The position numbers and the translations under genes were made by a program. The notes beneath the pieces were generated by a model. That model had not been told where the DNA came from, searched no databases, and saw nothing but the letters and a program-made list of their open reading frames with translations. 64,000 nt of DNA from Gibbsiella quercinecans (lineage in GTDB: Bacteria > Pseudomonadota > Gammaproteobacteria > Enterobacterales > Enterobacteriaceae), in assembly GCF_002291425.1 (NCBI RefSeq), contig NZ_CP014136.1:620001-684000 (forward strand), given 5' to 3'. Below, in pieces: positions 27,009 to 35,360 of the stretch (position 1 is its first letter; every line of letters starts with the position of its first letter).

Positions 27009-28502
27009 TTAAGTCAGATCGTTAATCGCATAGCGTGCAATATTTTCTTCCGTAATCGCATCGCCTTTCAGTTCTTTGGTCACCTTCCCTTCACGCATGA
27101 CCAATACGCGATCCGAGATGCGTATAATTTCCGGCATCTCTGAAGAAACGACCACAATCGCCTTTCCCTGCCGGGCCAGTTTTTCTATCAGATTATAAAT
27201 TTCCGACTTGGCTCCGATATCAATCCCCCGGGTTGGCTCATCAAATAAAAACACTTTATTATCCGCGGCAACCCAGCGGCCGATTATCACCTTTTGCTGA
27301 TTACCGCCGCTTAGGGTGCCGATAGGTTTATCAATATTTAACGGCCGCAGTTTCAGATCGCTCATCACTTCCAGCGTAATCTGGTTTAAGCGCGCGTTTT
27401 TCAGCAGCCCATAGCGGGTGAATTTCCCCATGGAAGGCAGCGCCATATTCATTTTCACCGCCCGTTCCTTAATGATGCCCTCTTTTTTCCGATCTTCCGG
27501 CACCAGGCCAATCCCGGCACGAATCGCGCTGCTGACGTTGAGGTTTTTCACCGGCACGCCATCGATCAGCACGCGGCCGCTGGTTTTGGCGTCAATCCCG
27601 GCGATCAGTTTTAGCAGTTCGGTGCGCCCGGAGCCCACCAGCCCGGCGATGCCCAGCACTTCCCCGGCCTGCACGCTGAAACTGGCCGGCAGCACGGCGC
27701 TATCGCGCCCCAGTTCTTCGATCCGCAGCACTTCCTGATCCGTGACGAACGACTGGTGCTGCACTTTCTCAATCTTGCGCCCCACCATCTTGGTGACGAT
27801 GCTCTCTTCCGTTTCGTCGCAGATATTCACCACGCCGACCTGTTTGCCGTCGCGTAAAATCGTGGCGCGATCGCACACCTTAAAAATCTCGTTCATCTTG
27901 TGCGAGACATAAATCAGCGAGACGTTCATGGATTTCAGATCGGAAATCAGCTCCGCCAGCCGGTCAAATTCGGTCGGCGTCAGGCTCGACGTCGGTTCGT
28001 CCATGGCGATGATTTTGGCCTCATCCAGCAGCGCACGCGCGATCTCGACAATCTGCTGCTGGGAAACCTTCAGGTTTTTAATCGGCTCGTCGGGATTAAT
28101 GCTGGGATCCAGCCGCCGCAGGATCGATTTCGCCCGCGCGTACTGGGCCTTTCTGTCCACGAACCACCCTTTATATTTGGTCAACGGCCGCCCAAGAAAC
28201 ATATTCTGCGCAACGGAGAGTTCGGGAACGTGCTGCAATTCCTGGTGGATCATCGCAATCCCGGCGCGGCGCGCGGAAAGCGGGTTTTTCATTTGAATCG
28301 CCTGGCCCTCCACGCTGATTTCACCGGAGTCCGCCGCCCGCACGCCCGAGAGAATATTCAGTAGCGTCGACTTGCCCGCGCCGTTTTCACCAATCAACGC
28401 ATGCACTTCGCCGCGCCGGACTGAAAAATCAACGTCCTGCACTGCCGCCACGCTGCCGTAGGTTTTATTGATGCTGCGCATCGTTAAACAGAACTGTTCC
28501 AT
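27009..28502 (-). CDS. sugar ABC transporter ATPase with two ABC domains (RbsA family)
   Basis: 497 residues from the ATG at 28502. First ABC domain: Walker A G-E-N-G-A-G-K-S-T-L, linker L-K-V-S-Q-Q-Q-I-V-E-I-A, Walker B I-I-A-M-D-E-P-T-S-S-L. Second domain: degenerate Walker A G-L-V-G-S-G-R-T-E-L-L, signature L-S-G-G-N-Q-Q-K-V-I-I-G-R-W and F-L-F-D-E-P-T-R-G-I-D-I-G. This one-polypeptide, two-domain layout is typical of CUT2 monosaccharide importers (RbsA, XylG, MglA). Specificity cannot be read from the ATPase. Confidence 0.93.
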   Translation of the reverse strand: MEQFCLTMRSINKTYGSVAAVQDVDFSVRRGEVHALIGENGAGKSTLLNILSGVRAADSGEISVEGQAIQMKNPLSARRAGIAMIHQELQHVPELSVAQNMFLGRPLTKYKGWFVDRKAQYARAKSILRRLDPSINPDEPIKNLKVSQQQIVEIARALLDEAKIIAMDEPTSSLTPTEFDRLAELISDLKSMNVSLIYVSHKMNEIFKVCDRATILRDGKQVGVVNICDETEESIVTKMVGRKIEKVQHQSFVTDQEVLRIEELGRDSAVLPASFSVQAGEVLGIAGLVGSGRTELLKLIAGIDAKTSGRVLIDGVPVKNLNVSSAIRAGIGLVPEDRKKEGIIKERAVKMNMALPSMGKFTRYGLLKNARLNQITLEVMSDLKLRPLNIDKPIGTLSGGNQQKVIIGRWVAADNKVFLFDEPTRGIDIGAKSEIYNLIEKLARQGKAIVVVSSEMPEIIRISDRVLVMREGKVTKELKGDAITEENIARYAINDLT

Positions 28503-28521
28503 AACCCCTCCGTTGCCTTGC

Positions 28522-29565
28522 TTAGTGCTGCTCAAGCAACTGGCGCAGCTTGGCGTTGTCTTTGGTCGAGAAAGCATCCGCGTTTTCTTTGGTGATCAAC
28601 GCCTGCGGGGTGGAAACCACGCGCGAGAGTTTCTGGCCGTCGATCAGGCGCAGCATCACTTCCATCGCCACTTCGCCGGTCAGCACCGGGAAGCTATCCA
28701 CCGTGCCGGTCAGCTCACCGCGCTTGATCGAGGCATAGGCATCAGAGATACCGTCGGTGCCAAACACTGCCACCTGGCTGGCTTTGCCCAGCGAGCGCAC
28801 GGCTTCCACAACCCCCAGCGCCATCCCGTCATTGTTGGCATAAAAGCCAATCAAATCCGGGTGCTGCTGCAAAATGGTGGAGGCGGCGTTGTAGGCATTT
28901 TCACGGCTCCAGTTGGCCGGAATGCTGGCCACCACGGTGAACTTGCCGTTGGTTTCGATCGTTTCCCGGAACCCTTTAGTGCGCTGCGCTGCGGCGTAAA
29001 CGCCCGGTTGTCCTTCGATAACCGCCACCTTGCCGCCTTGCGGATGGTGTTTGATAAACCAGTCGGCAACCCTGACGCCGTTATCCTTCTGAACGTTGCC
29101 CACGTAATACTGCACGTTCGGCATCACGGCATCGTTCACATTCACCACCGGAATGCCTTTGCTTTTGGCAACTTCATAGGCCGGCTGCAAATTCGCGTCA
29201 GTCTGCGGGGAAACCAGCAGGCCATTAAACCCTTGGGAAATTAACGTTTCGGCAATGGAGAGCTGGCCCAGTTGATCGTCTTCATTGGCCGCGGCCTGGT
29301 AGGCCAGCGTGAAGCCGTACTTTTTCGCCACGTTTTGATAGCCTTCGCCAAGCGAACGCCAATATTCATTGGTCAGCGTTTTGGAGACGCCACCGATCTT
29401 CAGCTTGCTGTCAACGGTGGGCAATGGGCCATACTTGGTGGCCAATTGCGTCCAGTCGGTGCGATCCGGCTCGGTGTCGGATTGCAGCGGCGGCAGGTCC
29501 GCCGCGTAAACGCTGGTGCAAAACAGGGTAGAAGCGAGTACAGAGAGTAATTGTTTTTTCATCAT
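28522..29565 (-). CDS. periplasmic sugar-binding protein of ABC importer
   Basis: 347 residues. A signal peptide (M-M-K-K-Q-L-L-S-V-L-A-S, cleavage after V-Y-A) precedes a type 1 periplasmic-binding fold: K-L-K-I-G-G-V-S-K-T-L-T-N-E-Y-W-R at the first strand, A-N-E-D-D-Q-L-G-Q-L-S-I-A-E-T-L-I-S-Q-G, G-L-L-V-S-P-Q-T-D, and G-F-Y-A-N-N-D-G-M-A-L-G in the second lobe. A ~40-residue acidic leader (T-E-P-D-R-T-D-W-T-Q-L) before the first strand is longer than in RbsB. It delivers the monosaccharide to the permease encoded downstream. Confidence 0.9.
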   Translation of the reverse strand: MMKKQLLSVLASTLFCTSVYAADLPPLQSDTEPDRTDWTQLATKYGPLPTVDSKLKIGGVSKTLTNEYWRSLGEGYQNVAKKYGFTLAYQAAANEDDQLGQLSIAETLISQGFNGLLVSPQTDANLQPAYEVAKSKGIPVVNVNDAVMPNVQYYVGNVQKDNGVRVADWFIKHHPQGGKVAVIEGQPGVYAAAQRTKGFRETIETNGKFTVVASIPANWSRENAYNAASTILQQHPDLIGFYANNDGMALGVVEAVRSLGKASQVAVFGTDGISDAYASIKRGELTGTVDSFPVLTGEVAMEVMLRLIDGQKLSRVVSTPQALITKENADAFSTKDNAKLRQLLEQH

Positions 29566-29622
29566 CTATCTTTCCTGTTGTTATTGATGGAAATACCGCA
29601 GTGGGCTGCGGCGGTGTAGGGA

Positions 29623-30603
29623 TTATCTGGCCAGCATCAGGTCGTTGACGATCTGCTGTGAAGCCACCGCATCCTGCCGGCCAATGGCCGCCAACAGTTC
29701 GGCGTTGCCTTCCAGTTTTTCGCACAGCGCTAACAGGCGGGTCACCGTGGCGATATTGGTTTCTGCTTCACGCACCGGATCAAGGCCGCTGGCATCCGGG
29801 AAGGTATCGAAGTAGTAAGCGCCCTGATAACCGTCGCGCTTCATCTGCCAGAGGAATTCCAGCGTGGCGCGCGGGTTGACGGAAGCGACCATCAGGCCAT
29901 CATCGCGCTTGCCCCAACCGTCGTTCAGATCCAGGCCGAGCAGGCGTGAGCGGCGCGCCACCATGGCGGCGGCAAAGGCCGGGACTTCATTGGCAAACAG
30001 CACATGGGCAAAATCAAGGGTGATGCCCAGGTTACGGCAGCCGGCTTCTTCCACCGCCAGCAGGCAGGTGGTCGCGTTGGGGAAAATGCTGAAGGCGCGG
30101 GGTTCGTTGGGCTTATATTCGATGCTGATGTCGATATCCGGCGCATACTCCGCCACTTCGCGCACTGCGCTGACGGCATCTTCCCAGATTTTTTTGTAAT
30201 CGGCCTGGAAGCAGTAATCAAAGCCGTCCTGCCCCATCCACAGCGTCATTAAACCCGCGCCGAATTCACGGCCGGCGTCAATGCCGCGTTTGGTCAGTTC
30301 GATCGCCTGACGGCGGATTGTTGCATCCGGGTTGGTAAACGCGCCGATTTTAAACTCCGGCGCGTCCCAGCGCATTTGCATACCGTTGACCGCCAGCCCC
30401 ACGTCTTCAATCTTCTGACGCAAGGTCTTCAGATCGTCGGTGATGTGCTGGGGATAGTTCAGATCCAGGTGGGTTAAGCCTTTCACCGTTCCGGCACGTT
30501 CAATCATTTGCAATACCGACGGCTTGCCCTTCAATCCCGGCCAGTAGCGAAAGGCCCCTGACGCAAAGGAGTTCAGACGTGTGGCAAATTTAATTTCCGA
30601 CAT
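29623..30603 (-). CDS. TIM-barrel sugar (phosphate) isomerase/epimerase
   Basis: 326 residues of the xylose-isomerase-like AP-endonuclease-2 superfamily. Seen: L-T-H-L-D-L-N-Y-P near the first strand, L-M-T-L-W-M-G-Q-D-G-F-D-Y, I-D-I-S-I-E-Y-K-P-N-E-P-R (a metal-ligand Glu), L-G-I-T-L-D-F-A-H-V-L-F (Asp/His ligands) and L-L-G-L-D-L-N-D-G-W-G. It is the first gene of the operon, preceding the binding protein by 57 bp. It probably rearranges the imported sugar before or after phosphorylation; the exact reaction is unknown. Confidence 0.85.
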   Translation of the reverse strand: MSEIKFATRLNSFASGAFRYWPGLKGKPSVLQMIERAGTVKGLTHLDLNYPQHITDDLKTLRQKIEDVGLAVNGMQMRWDAPEFKIGAFTNPDATIRRQAIELTKRGIDAGREFGAGLMTLWMGQDGFDYCFQADYKKIWEDAVSAVREVAEYAPDIDISIEYKPNEPRAFSIFPNATTCLLAVEEAGCRNLGITLDFAHVLFANEVPAFAAAMVARRSRLLGLDLNDGWGKRDDGLMVASVNPRATLEFLWQMKRDGYQGAYYFDTFPDASGLDPVREAETNIATVTRLLALCEKLEGNAELLAAIGRQDAVASQQIVNDLMLAR

Positions 30604-30644
30604 GGGGTGTCCTTCATGTGTTGACTCGTAATGTACTTTACTTA

Positions 30645-30662
30645 TTCACAAATATTAGTGAA
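30645..30662. promoter_or_regulatory. candidate RpiR operator upstream of sugar operon
   Basis: TTCAC-AAATATTA-GTGAA, an 18-bp palindromic site 42 bp upstream of the isomerase ATG. A related short palindrome GTGATTCAC occurs at 30733-30741. The rest of the 297-bp divergent region between the isomerase and the ketopantoate-reductase-like gene shows a possible -10 (TATAGT, near 30860) for the plus-strand gene and no reading frame of note. Confidence 0.45.
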
Positions 30663-30900
30663 CTAGTGCATTACTATCATTGCATGCAGGCGGCTGCAAG
30701 ATCGCTGGATGTTTAAATAATCAATTTGCGAAGTGATTCACGAATTTGCCCGTAGGGGCCGGCAAAGCCGGAGAGTTTGCGAAATGCGCGGCCTTTCGCC
30801 GAAAGCGCTATCGCAGAGTTCAGGCCAACGGCGCGTATGCTATTGCACCGCGTCTTTTGCTATAGTCTTTTTTACCTTGAACTCTTTAGCGGACAACAAT

Positions 30901-31815
30901 ATGCGCATTCTCGTGGTGGGCGCCGGGGCAACCGGCGGGTATTTTGGCGCCAGGCTGGCACAGGCCGGCAGAGACGTAACCTTCCTGGTGCGGGAAAAAC
31001 GAGCGGCGGCGCTGCGGGCGAGCGGCCTGAACGTCATCACCCCGCAGGGCGACTTTTCACTGGCGCCGAACATTGCCCAGGCGAAAGATCTCAACGCGCC
31101 TTTTGATCTGATCCTGCTGACGGTGAAAAGCTTTGGCCTCGCTGCCGCATTGGACGACATCGCACCGGCGGTGGGCGCCAATACCACCATCATGCCGGTG
31201 CTGAACGGCATGGGCCACCTGGCCGTGCTTAAGCAACGTTTTGGTGCCGAAGCGGTTATCGGAGGGTATTGCAAAATCAACGCCACGGTGGATGCCGACG
31301 GCAATATCGTGCAGATGACCCCGCTGCATGATATCGCCTACGGTGAACTATCCGGGGAGCACAGCGAGCGCATTCGCCAGATCGACGCGCAGTTCCAGGG
31401 GATTGGCGTTAATGCCCGCCTTGCTGACGACATCACCCGTGAAATGTGGGAAAAGTGGTTGTTCTTGTCCAGCCTGGGCGCCATCACTTGCCTGATGCGC
31501 GGCAATATCGGCCAGGTGGCGGCGGCCAGCGGCGGCAAAGCCTTTGCCACCGCCCTGATCCACGAAATTGCCGCGACCATCAAAGCGGGCGGATACCGTG
31601 AGCGCGAAGGGATGGTGGCCAGCACCATCAATGCGCTGACCGACCCCGAGTCGCCGCAAACCTCATCGATGTACCGCGACATGGTGCAAGGCTTTGCGGT
31701 GGAAGCCGACCACATTATTGGCGATCTGGTGCGCATTGCCGCCGCCCATGCGGTGAATGCTCCATTACTGAATGCCGTTTACACCCACCTGTCGGTGTAT
31801 CAGCAGGCAAGATAA
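30901..31815 (+). CDS. 2-dehydropantoate 2-reductase-like protein (PanE family)
   Basis: 304 residues from the ATG at 30901; upstream codons in frame are not supported. Rossmann motif M-R-I-L-V-V-G-A-G-A-T-G-G-Y-F-G binds NADP(H). The central I-L-L-T-V-K-S-F carries a conserved Lys, and the C-terminal domain has E-M-W-E-K-W-L-F-L-S-S-L-G-A, where the catalytic Lys of KPR enzymes lies, and P-Q-T-S-S-M-Y-R-D-M of the substrate region. Canonical PanE makes pantoate for CoA, but genomes often have paralogues with other ketoacid substrates; no pantothenate genes are nearby, so it may be a paralogue. Confidence 0.82.
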   Translation: MRILVVGAGATGGYFGARLAQAGRDVTFLVREKRAAALRASGLNVITPQGDFSLAPNIAQAKDLNAPFDLILLTVKSFGLAAALDDIAPAVGANTTIMPVLNGMGHLAVLKQRFGAEAVIGGYCKINATVDADGNIVQMTPLHDIAYGELSGEHSERIRQIDAQFQGIGVNARLADDITREMWEKWLFLSSLGAITCLMRGNIGQVAAASGGKAFATALIHEIAATIKAGGYREREGMVASTINALTDPESPQTSSMYRDMVQGFAVEADHIIGDLVRIAAAHAVNAPLLNAVYTHLSVYQQAR

Positions 31816-31832
31816 TCCCCCCGCCAGTGCCG

Positions 31833-31851
31833 TGGGGCCTGATAAGCCCCA
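31833..31851. terminator. short GC hairpin after PanE-like gene
   Basis: TGGGGC (31833-31838) pairs with GCCCCA (31846-31851), 18 bp after the stop codon; no T-run, so this is tentative. Confidence 0.35.
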
Positions 31852-31892
31852 TGCCTGGCCGGCAACCGCAGTAATACTTCCCTTCCCCTTTT

Positions 31893-31934
31893 CGTCTTCC
31901 GTCTTCCGTCTTCCGTCTTCCGTCTTCCGTCTTC
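31893..31934. repeat. tandem heptanucleotide repeat, six perfect CGTCTTC copies
   Basis: Six uninterrupted copies of the 7-bp unit CGTCTTC fill 31893-31934, followed by a degraded CGCC. The array lies in the 353-bp region between the PanE-like gene and the GPH symporter gene, ~235 bp upstream of the latter's ATG. The rest of that region is AT-rich promoter-like DNA. Confidence 0.9.
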
Positions 31935-31973
31935 CGCCAGACTTACACTTCATATTTTTAAAACATCATTTCA

Positions 31974-31997
31974 TTAAAAATAAAACACGATTTTTAA
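31974..31997. promoter_or_regulatory. AT-rich inverted repeat, possible KdgR-type site
   Basis: TTAAAAAT (31974-31981), 8 bases, ATTTTTAA (31990-31997). The inner sequence AATAAAACACGATTTTTAAT partly follows the palindromic KdgR consensus, but several positions disagree. It lies 172 bp upstream of the symporter ATG. Proposed only because the downstream genes belong to oligouronide catabolism. Confidence 0.3.
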
Positions 31998-32168
31998 TTT
32001 ATTGAGAGGTTGGCCACCCTATTCTTTTCACCGCTGCCATTAAATACGCCCCTATGGCAAAAACACAAAGGCTAGCGATTGCACATCCCCCTACCTTACA
32101 GATGCACCCCCACTGATCGTACCTATGGCGGGAACACGACGTCTCTTATGGCTATGGGAATAACAGTC

Positions 32169-33758
32169 ATGAAAAAAAGAAAAATCGGACTTATTAACTA
32201 TTTGGCCTACGGCTCGGGCGATTTCCTGGGCGCGGGCACCACGGCATTAACCGCCGCCTGGCTACTCTATTTCTACACCACGTTTTGCGGCCTTAGCCCC
32301 ATTGAAGCCACGTTTATCTTCGCCATGGCCAGGGTGCTCGACGCGGTGGTCAGCCCGTTGATGGGCTACCTGACCGACAACTTTGGCGGTACCTGGCTGG
32401 GCAAACGCTTCGGCCGCCGCAAGTTTTTCATCCTGCTCGGCATCCCGCTGGTGTTCAGCTACAGCCTGATGTGGGTGGGCCATATGGACTATTGGTACTA
32501 CCTGTTTACCTACCTGTTCTTCGACGTGATCTACACCATGATCCTGGTGCCCTATGAAACCCTGGTGCCGGAGATGACCGATGATTTCAAGCAAAAGACC
32601 AAATTCTCCGGCGCGCGTATCTCCCTGGCGCAGCTTTCCGCGATCCTTGCGGCGTTTCTGCCGGGGATCCTGCTGAGCTATTTCGGCAAGGACAACGCGG
32701 TTTCCTTCTTCTATTCCAGCATGGTGTTTTCCATCATTTGCGCCTGCGTGCTGACGCTGGTGTATTGCTTTACCTGGGAGCGCGCTCCGGAGCAAAAATC
32801 AGCCGCAGCCCTGCAGGCCGAGCAACAAAAGCTTACCCTGCGCCAAAGCCTGAAGCGCCTGAACGTTGAGCTGACCTCCACGCTGCGCATCCGCATCTTC
32901 CGCCAGCACCTGGGCATGTATCTGGGCGGCTACATCGCGCAGGATGTCTTCAACGCGGTCTTCACTTATTACGTGGTGTTTGTGCTGATGCAGACGCCGT
33001 CGATGGCCTCCAACCTGATGGGGGTGATGGCGATCATGCAGTTCATCGCGGTGATCGGCATGATCCCGCTGTGCATCCGCTTTGGCCCGGCGCCGTCTTA
33101 CCGCGTCGTCACCGCCCTGTTCGGCCTGAGCGCCATTTCTTACGCCATTCTGTATTACGCCAACCTTAGCGATATCTTCTCGTTGCTGCTGCTGATCTCC
33201 GCCCTGGCAGGGCTGGGGCGCGGCGGGATCAACTATGTGCCCTGGAACATCTATACCTACATTGCCGACGTGGACGAGGCTATCACCGGCCAGCGGCGCG
33301 AAGGCATTTTCGCCGGCATCATGACGCTGACGCGCAAGGCCTCGCAGGCCGGTGCCGTGATGCTGGTCGGCATTATCCTGCAACTGTCGGGGTTTGTTTC
33401 CGGCCAAAGCGTCCAAACTCCCGCCGTCAGCCACACCATCCTGCTGGTGCTGTGCTTCGGCACGTTAGCGGTGCTGACCCTCGGCTTTATCATTTCGCTG
33501 CGTTTCAAATTGAACCTCGCCACGCACAGCGTATTGCGTGAAGAAGTCGCCAAAATGCGCGCTGCCGGCCAGGTGGTGCCAAACCGCATTACGCCGCAGG
33601 CGCGCACCACCGTCGAAATGCTGGCGGGCATGCCGTATGAGGCCCTGTGGGGCAACAACAATATTGGCTATCTCAACCGCCATAAGCCGGCGATCACCGC
33701 GAGCGTGAAGCTCGCCAACGGCGATGACGCAACGCACGCATCCCCTTATCAACCCTGA
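32169..33758 (+). CDS. GPH-family sugar/oligouronide:cation symporter (RhiT/TogT-like)
   Basis: 529 residues from the ATG at 32169, where the protein opens M-K-K-R-K-I-G-L-I-N-Y-L-A-Y-G-S-G-D. About 12 membrane segments are visible. The GPH signature appears as D-A-V-V-S-P-L-M-G-Y-L-T-D-N after the second helix and G-K-R-F-G-R-R-K-F-F-I-L-L in the following loop. A long ~85-residue C-terminal cytoplasmic tail follows the last helix. Linkage to a GH105 hydrolase gene (24 bp downstream) mirrors the rhiT-rhiN pair of soft-rot bacteria, so unsaturated rhamnogalacturonan or related oligouronides are the probable cargo. This is inference from context. Confidence 0.85.
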   Translation: MKKRKIGLINYLAYGSGDFLGAGTTALTAAWLLYFYTTFCGLSPIEATFIFAMARVLDAVVSPLMGYLTDNFGGTWLGKRFGRRKFFILLGIPLVFSYSLMWVGHMDYWYYLFTYLFFDVIYTMILVPYETLVPEMTDDFKQKTKFSGARISLAQLSAILAAFLPGILLSYFGKDNAVSFFYSSMVFSIICACVLTLVYCFTWERAPEQKSAAALQAEQQKLTLRQSLKRLNVELTSTLRIRIFRQHLGMYLGGYIAQDVFNAVFTYYVVFVLMQTPSMASNLMGVMAIMQFIAVIGMIPLCIRFGPAPSYRVVTALFGLSAISYAILYYANLSDIFSLLLLISALAGLGRGGINYVPWNIYTYIADVDEAITGQRREGIFAGIMTLTRKASQAGAVMLVGIILQLSGFVSGQSVQTPAVSHTILLVLCFGTLAVLTLGFIISLRFKLNLATHSVLREEVAKMRAAGQVVPNRITPQARTTVEMLAGMPYEALWGNNNIGYLNRHKPAITASVKLANGDDATHASPYQP

Positions 33759-33782
33759 TTAATCTTTACTGAGAGCCGCATT

Positions 33783-34922
33783 ATGCTGATATACCCCGTA
33801 AAACATAGCCCGCTGTTGCGCCAGCCAGAACGCTTCATCAGCCGCGAAGCGCTGCACCAATTGATTCAACGCCTGGTGGACAACCTCATCCACATCACGG
33901 ATGACAGCGGTGAATTTTTATTACGGCTTGACGACGGGCGCGTGATCGATACCAAAGGCTGGGCCGGCTGGGAGTGGACGCATGGCGTGGGCCTGTACGG
34001 CATTCACCGATATTTTCGCCTGACCGGCGATAGCGCGCTGAGCGCCATCATCGACGACTGGTTCGCACAACGCTTTGCCGAAGGTACGCCGACCAAAAAT
34101 GTGAACACCGTCAGCCCCTTCCTCACCCTGGCCTATCGCTACGAAGAGACCGGCAACCCGCAATGGCTGCCCTATCTGGAACGCTGGGCCGAATGGGTGA
34201 TGCACGACATGCCGCGCACGCCGCGCGGCGGCATGCAGCACGTCACGCTGGCCGAAGAGAACCATCAACAACTGTGGGACGACACGCTGATGATGAGCGT
34301 GCTGCCGCTGGCCAAAATCGGCAAATTACTGGATCGCCCCGCTTATATTGAAGAAGCCAAATACCAGTTTTTCGTCCACACCCAGTACCTGATGGAGCGT
34401 GAAAGCGGCCTGTGGTTCCACGGCTGGACTTTCGACGGCAACCATAATTTCGCCCGCGCCCGCTGGGCACGCGGCAACAGTTGGTTGACCATCGTGATCC
34501 CGGAATTTCTCGAGCTGCTGGATTTGCCAGAGCAGGACGCCACGCGGCGTTTTTTATTGCAGGTGCTCGAAAGCCAGGTGGCCGCGCTGGCGCAATGCCA
34601 AGATAGCAGCGGGCTGTGGCACACCCTGCTGGACGATCCCAGCTCTTATCTGGAGGCCTCGGCCACCGCCGGTTTCGCCTTCGGCATACTGAAAGCGGTA
34701 CGCAAGCGTTATATCGCCCCGCATTACCAGGCCGTGGCGGAAAACGCGTTGCGCGGGCTGGTCGAGCGGATTAACGCCGACGGCGAACTGACCCAGGTGT
34801 CCTTCGGCACCGGCATGGGCAAACAACTTGACGACTACCGGCAGATTCCGCTGACCGCCATGCCGTATGGCCAGGCGATGGCGATCCTGTGCCTGGTGGA
34901 ATATCTGCATGTCTATCTGTAA
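33783..34922 (+). CDS. GH105 unsaturated glucuronyl/galacturonyl hydrolase (RhiN/YteR-like)
   Basis: 379 residues, no signal peptide, so cytoplasmic. The (alpha/alpha)6 barrel signatures are G-W-E-W-T-H-G-V-G-L-Y-G, W-D-D-T-L-M-M-S-V-L (the aspartate equivalent to the catalytic residue of YteR), H-G-W-T-F-D-G and A-R-W-A-R-G-N-S-W. The enzyme hydrates the 4,5 double bond of the non-reducing-end uronic acid left by polysaccharide lyases, releasing 5-keto-4-deoxyuronate (DKI), which the downstream KduD and isomerase can process. Same operon as the symporter. Confidence 0.9.
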   Translation: MLIYPVKHSPLLRQPERFISREALHQLIQRLVDNLIHITDDSGEFLLRLDDGRVIDTKGWAGWEWTHGVGLYGIHRYFRLTGDSALSAIIDDWFAQRFAEGTPTKNVNTVSPFLTLAYRYEETGNPQWLPYLERWAEWVMHDMPRTPRGGMQHVTLAEENHQQLWDDTLMMSVLPLAKIGKLLDRPAYIEEAKYQFFVHTQYLMERESGLWFHGWTFDGNHNFARARWARGNSWLTIVIPEFLELLDLPEQDATRRFLLQVLESQVAALAQCQDSSGLWHTLLDDPSSYLEASATAGFAFGILKAVRKRYIAPHYQAVAENALRGLVERINADGELTQVSFGTGMGKQLDDYRQIPLTAMPYGQAMAILCLVEYLHVYL

Positions 34923-34929
34923 ACACGCT

Positions 34930-34955
34930 GGGCTTGTCTGCCCCGGCACAAGCCC
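34930..34955. terminator. hairpin after GH105 gene
   Basis: GGGCTTGT (34930-34937) pairs with ACAAGCCC (34948-34955), 7 bp after the stop codon. There is no T-run, so partial read-through into kduD is possible. Confidence 0.45.
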
Positions 34956-35048
34956 GCGCCGCCTGTCGGGGGGCGTACTTCCATATTAACCGGGTGAATA
35001 TATACGAAATGATCCAAGCCGCATCGAGGCGGCCTGAAGCATGAAATG

Positions 35049-35340
35049 TATAGCTCTAAATAATTCGAGTTGCAGGCAGGCGGCCATGCTGCGACAAATT
35101 CGTCAGGAACGAATTTGCCTGGCCTCTGGCCAGCCTCCGGTGAGAGACAAGGATGTCTCTCATCAATCCCCAGGAGCTTACTCAGGTAAGTGACTGGGGT
35201 GAGTGACTGGGGTGAGTGACAAATCTGCCGGGAGCAGATTTGAACGCTGCTGGCAGCGGCCCCATCGGGGCGAGGCCCAGGGATGGGCCGAGTAATAAAG
35301 CCAACACACCTGCAACTTGAAGTATGACGAGCATATGCCC
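35049..35340 (-). repeat. expanded ERIC element carrying seven small hairpins
   Basis: In reverse orientation this has the ERIC ends (AAATAATTCGAGTTGCAGG at ~35058 and CCAACACACCTGCAACTTGAAGTATGA at ~35301-35327) and both cores (CCCCAGGAGCTTAC and GTAAGTGACTGGGGTGAG), but is ~290 bp instead of 127. The extra DNA comprises small stem-loops on either side of the cores: 35095-35117, 35119-35133, 35141-35162, then 35221-35241, 35246-35257, 35259-35271 and 35274-35289, plus a duplicated GTGACTGGGGTGA. With the hairpin at 34930 it fills the 438-bp gap between the GH105 gene and kduD; no gene is present. Confidence 0.85.
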
Positions 35341-35360
35341 ATAGCACCAAGGAGAACAGA

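Noticed and set aside
31833-31851. Possible riboswitch or small RNA near the PanE-like stop
   Set aside because: Only a short six-base stem is present; kept as a weak terminator instead.
34981-35340. CRISPR-like array, because of repeated hairpins
   Set aside because: Stem sequences all differ, spacing is irregular and no cas genes are nearby; ERIC ends and cores explain the frame.
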